The notes under the pieces: model-generated
What the model saw: the letters and a program-made list of their open reading frames with translations, nothing else
What the model was told of the DNA's origin: nothing
Database searches by the model: none
Program-made: the position numbers and the translations under genes
Shown here: positions 1 to 12,300 of the stretch, one piece after another
Layout: the number at the start of each line of letters is the position of its first letter
Position numbering within the stretch: position 1 is the stretch's first letter
DNA from: Nissabacter sp. SGAir0207
GTDB lineage: Bacteria; Pseudomonadota; Gammaproteobacteria; Enterobacterales; Enterobacteriaceae
Assembly (NCBI RefSeq): GCF_005491205.1
Contig: NZ_CP028035.1
Coordinates: forward strand, 2,480,001-2,544,000
DNA length: 64,000 nt
Direction: 5' to 3'

Positions 1-405
1 GTAGGCGGCCAGCAGTTGCCCACGGTTTTGTGCTGTGCCGCTGCGTAGCAAGGCGCTTTCGACCACCACCCAGATCAAGGCACACCCAATCCCAGCAATA
101 AAGCGGAAAGCCAGCCAGCTCCAGAACTCCGTAGAGTAAGCCAGCCCTGCCGTCGCCAAGGAAAAGATGATGCACGAGAGGTAATAGCTGCGGTTAAAAC
201 CGTAACGTTTGATGATGGCACCTGCCACCAGCGTACCGGCCAGGTTGCCGCAGAAATAGGATGAGCTTACCAGCCCAATCTGCCAGGTAGGTAACAACGC
301 ATGGGTCAGCCATAACGGCACCAGCGTATTCAATACCGCGATCGACACGGTCAACAATAAAAGCCCACAGAGCAATAATAGCACTGGGCGAGAGTAGGCA
401 GACAT
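1..405 (-). CDS. ycaD: YcaD-type MFS transporter, N-terminal part (cut by window edge)
   Basis: The 135 visible codons start at the ATG at 405 and run off the left edge with no stop. The protein opens with [20 protein letters not shown] and continues through several hydrophobic segments typical of a major facilitator superfamily transporter. It follows E. coli YcaD closely, including GFNRSYYL and the [16 protein letters not shown] stretch. YcaD is an inner-membrane transporter whose substrate is not firmly known. Position supports the call, since ycaD lies beyond dmsABC in E. coli too. In E. coli ycaC sits between dmsC and ycaD; here that place holds dmsD and a napF-like gene. Confidence 0.9.
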   Translation of the reverse strand, partial: MSAYSRPVLLLLCGLLLLTVSIAVLNTLVPLWLTHALLPTWQIGLVSSSYFCGNLAGTLVAGAIIKRYGFNRSYYLSCIIFSLATAGLAYSTEFWSWLAFRFIAGIGCALIWVVVESALLRSGTAQNRGQLLAAY

Positions 406-527
406 ATGGGTGATGATTAACGCTAGAAGGAAAGTGCGCGCATCATGACACCGAGCTGTAAAAAGTCAATTGGCTAAAAAAAGGCTCCCGCACAAAGTGT
501 TACTTGATGATTGAAATTATTTATTAA

Positions 528-1082
528 CTAATTCTTATTGAATGCCTGTGGAGATAACACCAATTGGATATGCCCATGATAACAAGCAAATTTACATGCC
601 CCACAGCCCCAACAACGCGCTTCGCTTAGCGCTGGATGATTTTCTTGATTAAAAAATATTGCCGAGCTAGGACAGGCCATTACGCAGAGTTGGCACCCGC
701 CGGTGGTTTGCCCAAAACAGTATTCGCGCATTATCGGACGTAGCCCCGTTTCCTTATTACAGTCAGGTGCCAATGCGTCAGTGGGGCAAGCGGCAGTACA
801 CATCAAGCAGCCGTCGCAGAAAGCGGTCTCTGGATCCAGTTCCGCTTTTCCTCCTGCCACCTTAATCATGCCTAATGGACAGGCCGCCACGCAGGCACCG
901 CAGCTATCACAACGTGCCAAAAACAGTGCGTCTGGCTGCGCCTGCGGTGGCCTGGGAGCCTGACGCACCGCGGGTGCTGGCTCAGGCCGCCCTGCTCGCA
1001 GTACGCTGCGCAGCAGCCCACGGCGACTGATCTGCCGGTGGCTCAACCATGCACGGTAGTAACGCTCATTACGGGGCGACAT
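528..1082 (-). CDS. NapF-like ferredoxin-type protein of the dms operon
   Basis: This 184-residue protein carries four cysteine groups of the 4Fe-4S ferredoxin type: C58/C61/C64/C68, C89/C92/C95/C99, C130/C133/C137 and C157/C160/C163/C167. The third group is less regular, with a possible fourth ligand at C122. The arrangement resembles NapF, a cytoplasmic iron–sulfur protein that helps mature or load the periplasmic nitrate reductase. The N-terminus has RQISRRGLLRSV, a twin-arginine-like stretch as NapF proteins have, but no clear hydrophobic core follows. The chosen ATG overlaps the end of dmsD by 14 bases, so translation is probably coupled; a start 12 codons upstream is possible. Being last in the dms operon suggests it serves DmsA rather than Nap; that is inference. 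Confidence 0.8.
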   Translation of the reverse strand: MSPRNERYYRAWLSHRQISRRGLLRSVLRAGRPEPAPAVRQAPRPPQAQPDALFLARCDSCGACVAACPLGMIKVAGGKAELDPETAFCDGCLMCTAACPTDALAPDCNKETGLRPIMREYCFGQTTGGCQLCVMACPSSAIFFNQENHPALSEARCWGCGACKFACYHGHIQLVLSPQAFNKN

Positions 1083-1713
1083 TGCCTGTGCCTGCTGCTG
1101 GTATCTGTAGCACCTCATGCTGCCAGCCGGCCAAAGTGATCATTGCCAACCTTGCCACGGCTTGATAGAAGGGGTGTTCGGCAGCAGCGGCCAGACGTGT
1201 CAGGTAGCACTCTGACCACGGTAAAAGATGGCGGGTTAAAAAGTCATTCAGCAGGCAAGGCCGCTGTTCCGCCAGCCAGGCCGTCATCAACAGCAGCAGG
1301 CCAATGTGATCTTCTGGCTCCCGTGGGTTGTGCAACATCTGAATCTGGTGCTCCGCTAACCAGTGGCGCAATGCCAATGTCGAATCACCAAACAACACCT
1401 CTTCCCTGTCCAGATAGACCGAACCCCACGGCGGTGCGGCCAGTGCCTCTGGCCCAATAAACAGCCGCTGATACGCAGCTGTAAGTGACTCCTCAGTCTG
1501 CTGGGTAAATTGCCGGGCGATATAGGCCAGCTCCTCTGCAGTGCCATAGGGCCAGGATGCACACCATGCCGGGTTGGAAAACAGTGGGGCAGTGACCGAG
1601 AAATCTGGCTGTTCAGGTGAGTGCAGCAGCAGTACACCGAGCAGGCGGCCTGTCATGGCGATGGCCTCCAGGACAACCGCGTGCTCCTCGCTTTCGGCCA
1701 TCTCAACTGCCAT
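1069..1713 (-). CDS. dmsD: DmsD/TorD-family chaperone for DMSO reductase
   Basis: This 214-residue protein matches the TorD/DmsD family of cytoplasmic chaperones that bind the twin-arginine signal of a molybdoenzyme and hold it until the cofactor is inserted. The conserved block around residues 85–115 (YQRLFIGPEAL, PPWGSVYLDREEVLFGDSTL) is very close to E. coli DmsD. The gene starts 11 bases inside dmsC and overlaps the napF-like gene downstream, so it is part of the dmsABC transcript. In E. coli dmsD lies in the distant ynf operon; here it is next to its client. The DmsA signal peptide in this window (SRRTLLKG) is the expected partner. Confidence 0.9.
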   Translation of the reverse strand: MAVEMAESEEHAVVLEAIAMTGRLLGVLLLHSPEQPDFSVTAPLFSNPAWCASWPYGTAEELAYIARQFTQQTEESLTAAYQRLFIGPEALAAPPWGSVYLDREEVLFGDSTLALRHWLAEHQIQMLHNPREPEDHIGLLLLMTAWLAEQRPCLLNDFLTRHLLPWSECYLTRLAAAAEHPFYQAVARLAMITLAGWQHEVLQIPAAGTGNVAP

Positions 1714-2566
1714 ACGCCATTCCCACGGTCATGTGCAGGCCATAAAACAGGGAACGCCCCAGCAACTCTCCCGCCAGCACTAGCATAAAGCCCGCCATCA
1801 TCCAGCCTACCGAAGGCGTTTTAGCTTTCAACAGAGGCACTAACCAGCAAGCCAGCCCCATACTGAGCAATATTAATCGTATCCCGGTCAGCGTGCCTAT
1901 ATCAGGGACCAGCGCCTCTGCATGCTGGACGGAACTTTGAATTTGCCCAAGGCTCGCCAACTGCCCAAAGCCAAAAACACAGCTGGCGACCAACGCACAG
2001 AGCGCAACGGCCGGCAGCAGGCGCAAAGCCCCACTGATGCTGGCTCCGGCGGCATGAAGCAGCAGGTAGCCCAGCAGCGAACCGCCCAGTAGCGCCGTTA
2101 ACAAGAAACTGAGTGCCGTATAGGGCGTATCCCAGGTAGGAACCGTCTCAATGGTATAGACCCGGCACATGGCATAGAGAAAAACGGCCCCAACCAGCCC
2201 GGTAACAGCCAGCCAACCCTGCCTGATCGATGGTGAAAGTTTGTCCAGCATGGCGAGCAACCAGTAGAGTCCGCCCAGTGCAAAGAAGAGGGAGCCGCTG
2301 GCGATCTCCATGCTCAACGGCGACGTGCCAAGCTGGTTCAGTGCGTTCAGCGCGCGCAATGGTATGCCCAGATGCAGGATTGAGGCAGAGAAGGCGATGC
2401 CCATCATCAGCCACAGGTAGAGCATCTGCCAATGCAGCGCGCGTACCTGCGCCGCATCTTGCTCGCTGCGCCCCAGCGCCCATGCCATCACCACAAAACC
2501 CCCTATGACACACTGGCTGAGCACGGTAAAGAGCACCAACGGCCATTCACTCCATCCGGTTCCCAT
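1703..2566 (-). CDS. dmsC: DMSO reductase membrane anchor subunit
   Basis: This 287-residue protein is the same length as E. coli DmsC. It anchors the DmsAB dimer to the periplasmic face of the inner membrane and oxidises menaquinol, passing electrons to DmsB. It begins MGTGWSEWPLVLFTVLSQC and shows about eight hydrophobic segments. The start at 2566 was chosen because it matches the DmsC N-terminus and leaves one base after the dmsB stop. The open frame continues 81 codons upstream, but that part lies inside dmsB and looks nothing like a protein of this family. The end overlaps dmsD. Confidence 0.93.
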   Translation of the reverse strand: MGTGWSEWPLVLFTVLSQCVIGGFVVMAWALGRSEQDAAQVRALHWQMLYLWLMMGIAFSASILHLGIPLRALNALNQLGTSPLSMEIASGSLFFALGGLYWLLAMLDKLSPSIRQGWLAVTGLVGAVFLYAMCRVYTIETVPTWDTPYTALSFLLTALLGGSLLGYLLLHAAGASISGALRLLPAVALCALVASCVFGFGQLASLGQIQSSVQHAEALVPDIGTLTGIRLILLSMGLACWLVPLLKAKTPSVGWMMAGFMLVLAGELLGRSLFYGLHMTVGMAYGS

Positions 2567-2567
2567 T

Positions 2568-3182
2568 TCACACCTCCCTCGGGTTCGCCAGATAGCCGCT
2601 GGTATCACCTGACGGGCGGCTATGGGCATTGGGTTTAATGACAATATTGGGTTGGGTGAAGTGTGCGGCTGGCAATGGGGCAATGGCCGCCAATTCACCG
2701 TACTTGGCTCGCAGTTCGTCAATGGGTGCCAGCTCCAGCGCCCGTAACGGACAGGATTCAACACAGATTGGTTTCTTCCCACCGGCGACCCGTTCATAGC
2801 AGCCGTCACATTTAGTCATGCACCCTTTGCTGGCATTGTATTGGGGAGCATCATAGGGGCAGGCCATATGACAGTAACGGCAGCCGATGCAAACCTCCTC
2901 ATTGACCACCACAAAGCCATCCTCCCGCTTATGCATTGCGCCGCTAGGGCAGACTTTGGTACAGGCCGGGTCGCTACAGTGGTTACAGGCGATGGAGAGG
3001 TAGTAGGCGAATACGTTCTGCCGCCACCCGGCCCCATCCTGCTGCCAGCTACCACCGGCATACTCGTAAACACGGCGAAAACTCACTTCCGGCGTCAGAT
3101 CCTTATAATCCTTGCAGGCCAGTTCACAGGTTTTACAGCCGGTGCACCGGCTGGCGTCGATATAGAAACCATATTGGGTCAT
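2568..3182 (-). CDS. dmsB: DMSO reductase iron–sulfur subunit
   Basis: This 204-residue electron-transfer subunit carries electrons from DmsC to the molybdenum site of DmsA. Four cysteine clusters for [4Fe-4S] centres are visible in order: CTGCKTCELAC, CNHCSDPACTKVC, CIGCRYCHMAC, and CDGC with a later CVESC. The N-terminus MTQYGFYIDASRCTGCKTC and the length agree with E. coli DmsB (205 residues). The gene starts 12 bases after dmsA and ends one base before dmsC, as expected for a tight operon. The protein has no signal peptide; in this family it is exported bound to DmsA by the Tat system. Confidence 0.95.
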   Translation of the reverse strand: MTQYGFYIDASRCTGCKTCELACKDYKDLTPEVSFRRVYEYAGGSWQQDGAGWRQNVFAYYLSIACNHCSDPACTKVCPSGAMHKREDGFVVVNEEVCIGCRYCHMACPYDAPQYNASKGCMTKCDGCYERVAGGKKPICVESCPLRALELAPIDELRAKYGELAAIAPLPAAHFTQPNIVIKPNAHSRPSGDTSGYLANPREV

Positions 3183-3194
3183 TGTGTCTGCTCC

Positions 3195-5630
3195 TTACAC
3201 ATGCACTTTCTCAACCTGCACCAGATTGCTGTGGGAAGGATTGCCTTTTGCCAGCGGTGAAGGACGTTGTGAAGTCAGTACGTTAATGCTACCGCCGTGA
3301 TCAATTCGCTGTGTGTCGGGGGAGTACCACGCGCCTTCCGCCAGCGCCACCACACCCGGTATAATCCGTGGCGTCACCCGTGCAGTAGTGCGTACCTCAC
3401 CGCGATCGTTTAAGACACGGATCGGATCGCCATTTTTGATCCCACGCGCTTGTGCATCGATCGGATTGATCCAGAGATCCTGGCGGCAGGCAGCACTGAG
3501 CACATCCACATTGCCATAGGTGGAATGGGTGCGCGCTTTGTAGTGAAAGCCTGTCAGTTGCAATGGGAAGCGATGATTCAAAGGATCGTTGTAGCTTTCA
3601 GCGCCTTCGGCATAGATCGGTAAAGGATCGATGACATCTCTGGCGTCAAGTTGCCAAGTGGACGAAATAGTTGCCAGCTGCGCTGAGTAGAGCTCGATTT
3701 TTCCTGATGGTGTGGCTAATGGGTTGGAAATAGGGTCTTCGCGGAAAGCACGGTAAGCCACATGGTGGCCCTCAGGATCGCGTTGCTTGAAGATCCCCTG
3801 CTGACGAAACTGTTCAAACTCAGGTAATGCAGGTATCGCCTCTCGTGACTGTTGGTAGAGATGGCGTAACCACTCCTCCTGGCTGCGCCCTTCAGTAAAT
3901 TGCGCCTCCACACCCAGCCTTTTTGCCAGCTCGCTGGTCATTTCATAGAGGGTTTTGCACTCAAAACGCGGTGCAATGACCCGATCGGCAAAGATGACGT
4001 AACCCATCTCCCCGCTGGAGGCATCCAAACAGAAGTCCATCTGCTCCGCCGTGGTACAGTCCGGCAACAGGATATCGGCGTATTTCGCGGAGGCGGTCAT
4101 GTGGTTATCAATCACCACTATCATTTCGCACCGACTCTCATCCTGTAGGATCTGGTGGGTACGGTTAATGTCGGCATGTTGGTTGATCAGGCAGTTGCCC
4201 GCATAGTTCCAGATGAATTTGATGGGCACATCCAGCTTCTCTTTGCCCCGCACACCATCTTTCAGGGCTGTCAGCTCTGGGCCGCGGGCTACCGCTTCCG
4301 TCCACAGGAACATCGAGATGCTGGTTTTTACCGGGTTCTCCAGAGTCGGCATCCTGACAAATGGCAGAGCGTAAGATCCTTCGCGAGCGCCAGAGTTGCC
4401 GCCTGGAATACCAACGTTACCGGTTATGATCGCCAGCATGGCAATGGCTCGGGTAGTCAGTTCCCCGTTGGCATGGCGCTGTGGCCCCCATCCCTGGCTG
4501 ATGAAGACGGGTTGGGTCGAGCCCATTTCACGAGCCAACCGGATAATGACCTCTTCCGGCACGCCGGTAATGTCGGCGGCCCACGCTGGGGTTTTGGCTA
4601 TCCCATCTCGTCCCTGCCCCAGGATGTAGGCTTTGTAGCTGGCGTTAGCGGGCACACCGGGCGGCAGGGTCTTTTCGTCATAGCCGACGCAGTAGGTGTC
4701 AAGGAAGGGCTGATCCACCCATCCTTCCGTGATCATCACATAGGCCAGTGCCGAAGCCAGTGCGGCATCCGTGCCCGGCCGCAGCGGAATCCACTGGTCT
4801 TCGCGACCCGCGCCGGTGTCGGTATAACGCGGATCGATGATAATCAACCGTGCGCCCGACTTCTGCCGGGCCTGCGCCATCGCATAGGTTACCCCACCGC
4901 CGCTCATCCGCGTCTCCGCCGGATTATTGCCAAACAGCACCACCAATTTGCTGTTTTCAATATCAGACGGGCTGTTGCCATCCGCCCAGCCGCCATAGGT
5001 GTAGTTCAGGCCGGCGGCGATCTGGGCGGAGCTATAGTCGCCATAGTGATTGAGGTAGCCGCCACAGCAGTTCATCAGGCGCGCGATCAGGGTACTGCCG
5101 GGCGGCCAGGAGCGCGTCAGGGTGCCACCGAGGGTGCCGGTGCCATAATTGAGGTAGATGGCCTCATTGCCATACTCACGGATGATGCGTTGCAGCGTGC
5201 ACGCGAGGGTATCGAATGCCTCTTCCCAACTGATGCGTTTGAAGCGCCCCTCGCCCCGCTTGCCGACGCGTTTCATCGGGTATTTCAGGCGATCGGGATG
5301 GTAGATGCGCCGCCGCATGGAGCGCCCGCGCAGGCAGGCGCGCACCTGTCGCAACTCGCTATCGTCACGACCATTGTCGCTCTCGACGTAGCGGATCTCG
5401 TCCGCTGTCACATGCATTCGCAATGGGCAGCGGCTGCCACAGTTCACCGTACAGGCACTCCAGACCACCCGTTCTGACTGTGGCTCCCCTGCCCCAGCCA
5501 GCGTTTTTTCTGACTGTTGGAAAGGCAAGGCGATGCCCTCTGCTGCTATCGCCAGCGCGCTCGTCGCCAGGCTCCCTTTCAACAGGGTTCGACGACTGAT
5601 AGCCAGCAGAGGGACTTTTGCTGCACTCAT
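3195..5630 (-). CDS. dmsA: DMSO reductase catalytic subunit, molybdopterin type, Tat exported
   Basis: This 811-residue protein is the catalytic subunit that reduces dimethyl sulfoxide and related S- and N-oxides during anaerobic growth. The twin-arginine signal is ISRRTLLKGSLATSALAIA (residues 11–29). Cys60, Cys64, Cys68 and Cys99 form the pattern of the first iron–sulfur site. The GDYSS motif at 197–201 holds the serine expected to bind molybdenum. The whole length follows E. coli DmsA (for example GLNYTYGGWADGNSPSD and LTGNVGIPGGNSGAREGSY). The start is supported by AAGGAG in front of the ATG. It is the first gene of the dms operon and has an FNR-type site about 90 bases upstream. Confidence 0.96.
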   Translation of the reverse strand: MSAAKVPLLAISRRTLLKGSLATSALAIAAEGIALPFQQSEKTLAGAGEPQSERVVWSACTVNCGSRCPLRMHVTADEIRYVESDNGRDDSELRQVRACLRGRSMRRRIYHPDRLKYPMKRVGKRGEGRFKRISWEEAFDTLACTLQRIIREYGNEAIYLNYGTGTLGGTLTRSWPPGSTLIARLMNCCGGYLNHYGDYSSAQIAAGLNYTYGGWADGNSPSDIENSKLVVLFGNNPAETRMSGGGVTYAMAQARQKSGARLIIIDPRYTDTGAGREDQWIPLRPGTDAALASALAYVMITEGWVDQPFLDTYCVGYDEKTLPPGVPANASYKAYILGQGRDGIAKTPAWAADITGVPEEVIIRLAREMGSTQPVFISQGWGPQRHANGELTTRAIAMLAIITGNVGIPGGNSGAREGSYALPFVRMPTLENPVKTSISMFLWTEAVARGPELTALKDGVRGKEKLDVPIKFIWNYAGNCLINQHADINRTHQILQDESRCEMIVVIDNHMTASAKYADILLPDCTTAEQMDFCLDASSGEMGYVIFADRVIAPRFECKTLYEMTSELAKRLGVEAQFTEGRSQEEWLRHLYQQSREAIPALPEFEQFRQQGIFKQRDPEGHHVAYRAFREDPISNPLATPSGKIELYSAQLATISSTWQLDARDVIDPLPIYAEGAESYNDPLNHRFPLQLTGFHYKARTHSTYGNVDVLSAACRQDLWINPIDAQARGIKNGDPIRVLNDRGEVRTTARVTPRIIPGVVALAEGAWYSPDTQRIDHGGSINVLTSQRPSPLAKGNPSHSNLVQVEKVHV

Positions 5631-5684
5631 ATTTTCTCCTTATCGATACCTGTAGACAGGGCCGACGCGCGGCTGACGTGTGCT

Positions 5685-5690
5685 GTTTTA
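5685..5690 (-). promoter_or_regulatory. Probable dmsA −10 element
   Basis: The minus strand reads TAAAAC here. If this is the −10 hexamer, transcription starts near 5678, which puts the FNR-type site upstream at −41.5, the class II activator position. The hexamer alone is a weak match; the spacing is the argument. Confidence 0.45.
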
Positions 5691-5712
5691 CGCCTGCGAG
5701 GGGGAGTGTTTT

Positions 5713-5726
5713 TTGTTTTCCATCAA
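5713..5726 (-). promoter_or_regulatory. FNR-type binding site of the dms operon
   Basis: The minus strand reads TTGATGGAAAACAA. The two half sites (TTGAT and AACAA) are identical to those I recall for the E. coli dmsA FNR site, including the single departure from the TTGATnnnnATCAA consensus. The site lies 83–96 bases upstream of the dmsA ATG. FNR activation under anaerobic conditions is inferred. Confidence 0.7.
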
Positions 5727-5798
5727 CAAAATGGGACGATAAATTGAGCAGGAATGAAAAGCGGGAGGTAACTCGAAGAATTGCGTGAGACAGACAGA

Positions 5799-5824
5799 AA
5801 AAAAGCGCCCGTAGGCGCTTTTTA
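5799..5824 (-). terminator. Rho-independent terminator after serS
   Basis: A ten-base stem, AAAAAGCGCC with GGCGCTTTTT, closes a four-base loop (5810–5813). It lies 15 bases beyond the serS stop. The A and T runs on both sides would let it work in either direction, but only serS points at it. Confidence 0.85.
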
Positions 5825-5838
5825 GGAGGGGTAACCCA

Positions 5839-8587
<2,749 letters not shown>

Positions 8588-8588
8588 C

Positions 8589-9197
8589 TCACTGGCGCTG
8601 GTCGTCCAGCGTCACCCCCTTCGGTGGGGTAAATTTGAATTTGTCTGCGGCTACCGGCCCATTTTGCTGGCTCTTCAGGTGATAGGCGCTGCGCTGCCCA
8701 TCCTGTTCCACCGCCGTGAAACTTTTGATAGTGCCGTCGCGGGTCACAGTGATGGCGAACTGCTTCAAGTTGCCATTGGCGGATTTCGGCGTCAGCTCAA
8801 AATCATCGCCCTTCTGGGAGACCTGATACTGCGCCCAGTCGCTGCTGTTGTTGCGGGTAATCAGCATAAATGGCGTGTTGCCGGTGGCGCTCTTCAGCCA
8901 GGTTGCGGTGACCTGCTCCACAAAGGGATTATAGAACCACAGGGTTTCACCGTCGGAGACCAGTACGCTTTCGTCCGGCGAGGTCATGTGCCAGTTGAAC
9001 AGATTGGGACGTTTTACCCACAGCTCGCCCTCGCCCTGCTGCACTTCGGAGCCATCATCGGCCGTGACCTGCTGCGTAAAGCTGGCATGGAAGCTGTTTA
9101 CCTTGCCCAGACGGCTTTTCAAATCACTGCTGGCGTCTGCCCACACTGATGAGCTAAAGGATGCCAACAGGCAGCCTGCTACTAACCATTTTTTCAT
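8589..9197 (-). CDS. lolA: Periplasmic lipoprotein carrier LolA
   Basis: This 202-residue periplasmic chaperone takes lipoproteins from the LolCDE complex in the inner membrane and hands them to LolB at the outer membrane. The signal peptide is residues 1–20, cleaved after SSSVWA, giving a mature start [13 protein letters not shown] as in E. coli LolA. Family blocks such as [23 protein letters not shown] and the end [12 protein letters not shown] are present. I chose the ATG that gives MKKWLVAG; an in-frame ATG three codons upstream (MISMKKW) lies closer to the GAGG ribosome site and cannot be excluded. A much longer open frame upstream runs into ftsK and has no family similarity. Confidence 0.94.
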   Translation of the reverse strand: MKKWLVAGCLLASFSSSVWADASSDLKSRLGKVNSFHASFTQQVTADDGSEVQQGEGELWVKRPNLFNWHMTSPDESVLVSDGETLWFYNPFVEQVTATWLKSATGNTPFMLITRNNSSDWAQYQVSQKGDDFELTPKSANGNLKQFAITVTRDGTIKSFTAVEQDGQRSAYHLKSQQNGPVAADKFKFTPPKGVTLDDQRQ

Positions 9198-9336
9198 ACT
9201 TATCATAACCTCATATCTTCCATCATTACCCATCCGGCTAACGTTAAGGTTAGCTAAGTGAAGAAACTTTAACGGATTATTTTGCACGGCAGGTAGGCTA
9301 TTTGTCTCAAAACGCTGGCTTTTACGCATCTTTGCA

Positions 9337-9360
9337 TAAGGGCCGCAAAAGCGGCCCTTA
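9337..9360 (-). terminator. Perfect hairpin between ftsK and lolA
   Basis: TAAGGGCCGC and GCGGCCCTTA form a perfect ten-base stem around an AAAA loop, 11 bases beyond the ftsK stop. No T run follows in the leftward direction, so it may be a weak terminator or an mRNA 3' end stabiliser rather than a classic terminator. Confidence 0.45.
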
Positions 9361-9370
9361 ACGTTGGAGG

Positions 9371-12300
9371 TTATTCGTGCGGCGGAGGGGCCAGCACGTC
9401 GCGGTTGCCGTTGTGGCCCGGCTCGCTGACGATGCCCTGCATCTCCATCTGCTCGATAATGCGCGCCGCCCGGTTGTAGCCGATGCGGAACTGGCGTTGC
9501 ACGCCGGAAATGGAGGCGCGGCGCTTGTCGATGACAAAGGCGACCGCCTGATCGAACAGCGGATCCAGCTCCTCGTCCCCATCCAGGCCGCCGCCGCCCT
9601 CGCCCTCTTCCGCACCACTGGTGATGCTGTCGATATACTGCGGGCGGCCACGCGCTTTCCAATCCTGCACCACGGCATGCACTTCCTGATCACGCACGAA
9701 GGCACCATGCACACGTACCGGTATCGAGGAGTTTGGCGCCATATAGAGCATGTCACCCATGCCGAGCAGAGACTCCGCGCCACCCTGATCCAGAATGGTA
9801 CGGGAGTCGATTTTGCTCGACACGGTGAAGGCGATACGGGTCGGGATGTTGGCCTTGATCAGGCCGGTGATCACATCCACTGACGGCCGCTGCGTCGCCA
9901 GCACCAGGTGGATGCCAGCGGCACGGGCTTTCTGCGCCAGACGCGCAATCAGCTCTTCCACCTTCTTGCCGACCGTCATGATCAGGTCAGCAAACTCATC
10001 GACCATCACCACGATATAAGGCTCGCGCTCCAATACCGGCGGCGTGATATCCATGCTATCGGTCGGTTTCCAGAACGGGTCTGGGATGGGTCGGCCCATT
10101 GCTTCAGCCTGATCCACCCGTTCGTTGTAACCGGCGAGGTTACGCACGCCCAACGCAGACATCAGCTTGTAGCGACGCTCCATTTCGCCCACGCACCAGT
10201 TCAGCGCGTTGGCGGCCTTCTTCATGTCGGTAACGACCTCAGTCAGCAGGTGCGGGATGCCCTCATACACGGACAGTTCCAGCATCTTCGGATCGATCAT
10301 GATGAAGCGGACATCTTCCGGTTTCGCCTTGTAGAGCATACTGAGGATCATGGCGTTAACGCCTACCGATTTACCGGAGCCGGTGGTACCGGCCACCAAC
10401 AGGTGAGGCATTTTCGCCAGGTCAGCCACCACTGGCTCACCCGAAATATCTTTCCCCAGCACCACCGACAGCGGCGACGGGTTATCCCGGAAGGCCGGGC
10501 AGTCCAATACTTCACGCAAGTAAACGGTCTGACGCTTGGTGTTGGGCAGTTCCAGGCCCACGTAAGGCTTGCCAGGGATCACTTCCACCACGCGCACCGC
10601 AGAGGTGGAGAGGGAGCGCGCCAAATCGCGTGAAAGGTTTGAAATACGTGCGGCCTTGACGCCCGGCGCCAAATCCAGCTCAAAGCGGGTAATGACCGGC
10701 CCCGGCAGGATATCCACCACGTCAGCCTTGACGCGGTAGTCCGCCAGCGAGGCTTCCACCAGTCGAGCCTTCTGCTCAAGGGCGAACATATCCACCGGTG
10801 CCACCTCTTTCGGGGCGGCGGTCAGCAGATCCAGCGTCGGCAGCGGTGTGGTCGGCTTCTCCAGCGGCTGGTCGTTGCGCACCAGGAACGGGTGGAACAG
10901 GCTATCCATTGCCGATTGTTTCGGTGCCTCTTCCGCTGGCGGCGTGTAGGTCTCCTCGACCTGCGGCGCGATCACCGGCCGGCTGGCGGCAGGTCGCTCC
11001 TCTGTGTAGGAGGTGCCTGCCGTTTCGCTACGGTACGGCGAACTGGCTGGCGTAACCGGACGTGATTCAGCGGTTTCGCTACGATACGGCGAACTGGTCG
11101 GCGCAACCGGACGTGCTTCAGCAGTTTCACTGCGATACGGAGAACTCACTGGCGTAATCGGACGCGCTTCAGTGGTTTCGCTGCGATACGGAGAACTCGC
11201 TGGCGTAACCGGACGTGGTTCAGCCGTTTCGCTGCGATACGGCGAACTCGCTGGCGCAACCGGACGCGCTTCAACGGTTTCACTGCGATACGGAGAACTC
11301 GCTGGCGTAACCGGACGTGCTTCAACGGTTTCACTGCGATACGGAGAACTCGCTGGCGTAACCGGACGTGCTTCAGCGGTTTCGCTTTGTACCGGCGCAT
11401 TAGGGCGCGTGAAGGACGTGGTTTCCGCGCGGTAAGAGGCCGTCTGCTGCACGGTCGAAGCTGGTGCGGCAGAGACCGGGGCAAAGGCGGGCGCAGGTGT
11501 GGAAGATTCGGCCGGCAGCGTAAACAGCGGTTCAGATGGAGCCTCATCCGTTACCGGAGAGAAAGTAAAGGCACTGCCCGCCTGGCTGACAGCCGCCGTA
11601 GTGGCCGCTACCGTCGCCACGGCGGCTGGCGTGACGGAGGAGAGCGGCGAGGCTGCTGTCGGTGAAGCACCATAGCGCGCCTCTTCACGGGCCGCAAAGG
11701 CCTGGCGAAGCGCGTCCTCATCCTCGTGCAGGGCGTCAGTCACTGGCGCGGAAGGTGGCGTCTCACGCCCTTCACTGCCATAGCGCTGCTGTTGCTGATC
11801 GGCAAAGGCGCGTGCCAGTTCAGCCTGCTGCGCCTCTTCATCCGGCTCGGCGTGCGCGGCCTCAGGCGCGGACGATGTGCCATAGCGCTGCTGTTGCTGC
11901 TCGGCGAAGGCTCGGCCCAGTGCTTCCTGTTCGGCAGCTTCCTCTTCTTCCGGCGAGGAGGAGACAGCGGCCTCACGTGCGGCCTGCTCCGCCTGACGTT
12001 GCGAAGGCAATTTAATGCCATAGGAAGCCAACTCGCGACGGGTCGGGATACGCACCGGGTTCGGGCGCGGCAGTTCCGGGCCAATGCCCTGCTTCACCTG
12101 TGGGTTGGTGTCGCTGACTGCACTGAAGGCTGGCATAAAGGGTACGTCAGCGTCACTGCCCGTGGTATCGCTGGCGGGAAGCTCATCGCTATCGCGCTGT
12201 GCGGCGCTGAAATCGAATGGCGAACGGGCGCTCTCTGTCTCATGCCAGTTCCCTAGCCGTGGCCCCTCATCCTCTTCTGCCTCTGGCAGCGTAGGTTGGG

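Noticed and set aside
1083..1118. Longer start for the napF-like gene (12 extra codons)
   Set aside because: The internal ATG fits the usual overlap within the operon better; the extension has no similarity. It cannot be fully excluded.
4155..5477. A 440-codon open frame on the plus strand opposite dmsA
   Set aside because: It lies fully antisense to a clear dmsA gene, has no recognisable domain or ribosome site, and long antisense frames are common in GC-rich coding DNA.
9198..9662. N-terminal extension of lolA by about 155 codons
   Set aside because: The extra part is the ftsK 3' end read in another frame and would bury the signal peptide.
11013..11435. CRISPR-like direct repeats
   Set aside because: The repeats are contiguous 51-base units that keep the ftsK frame, with no spacers and no cas genes.
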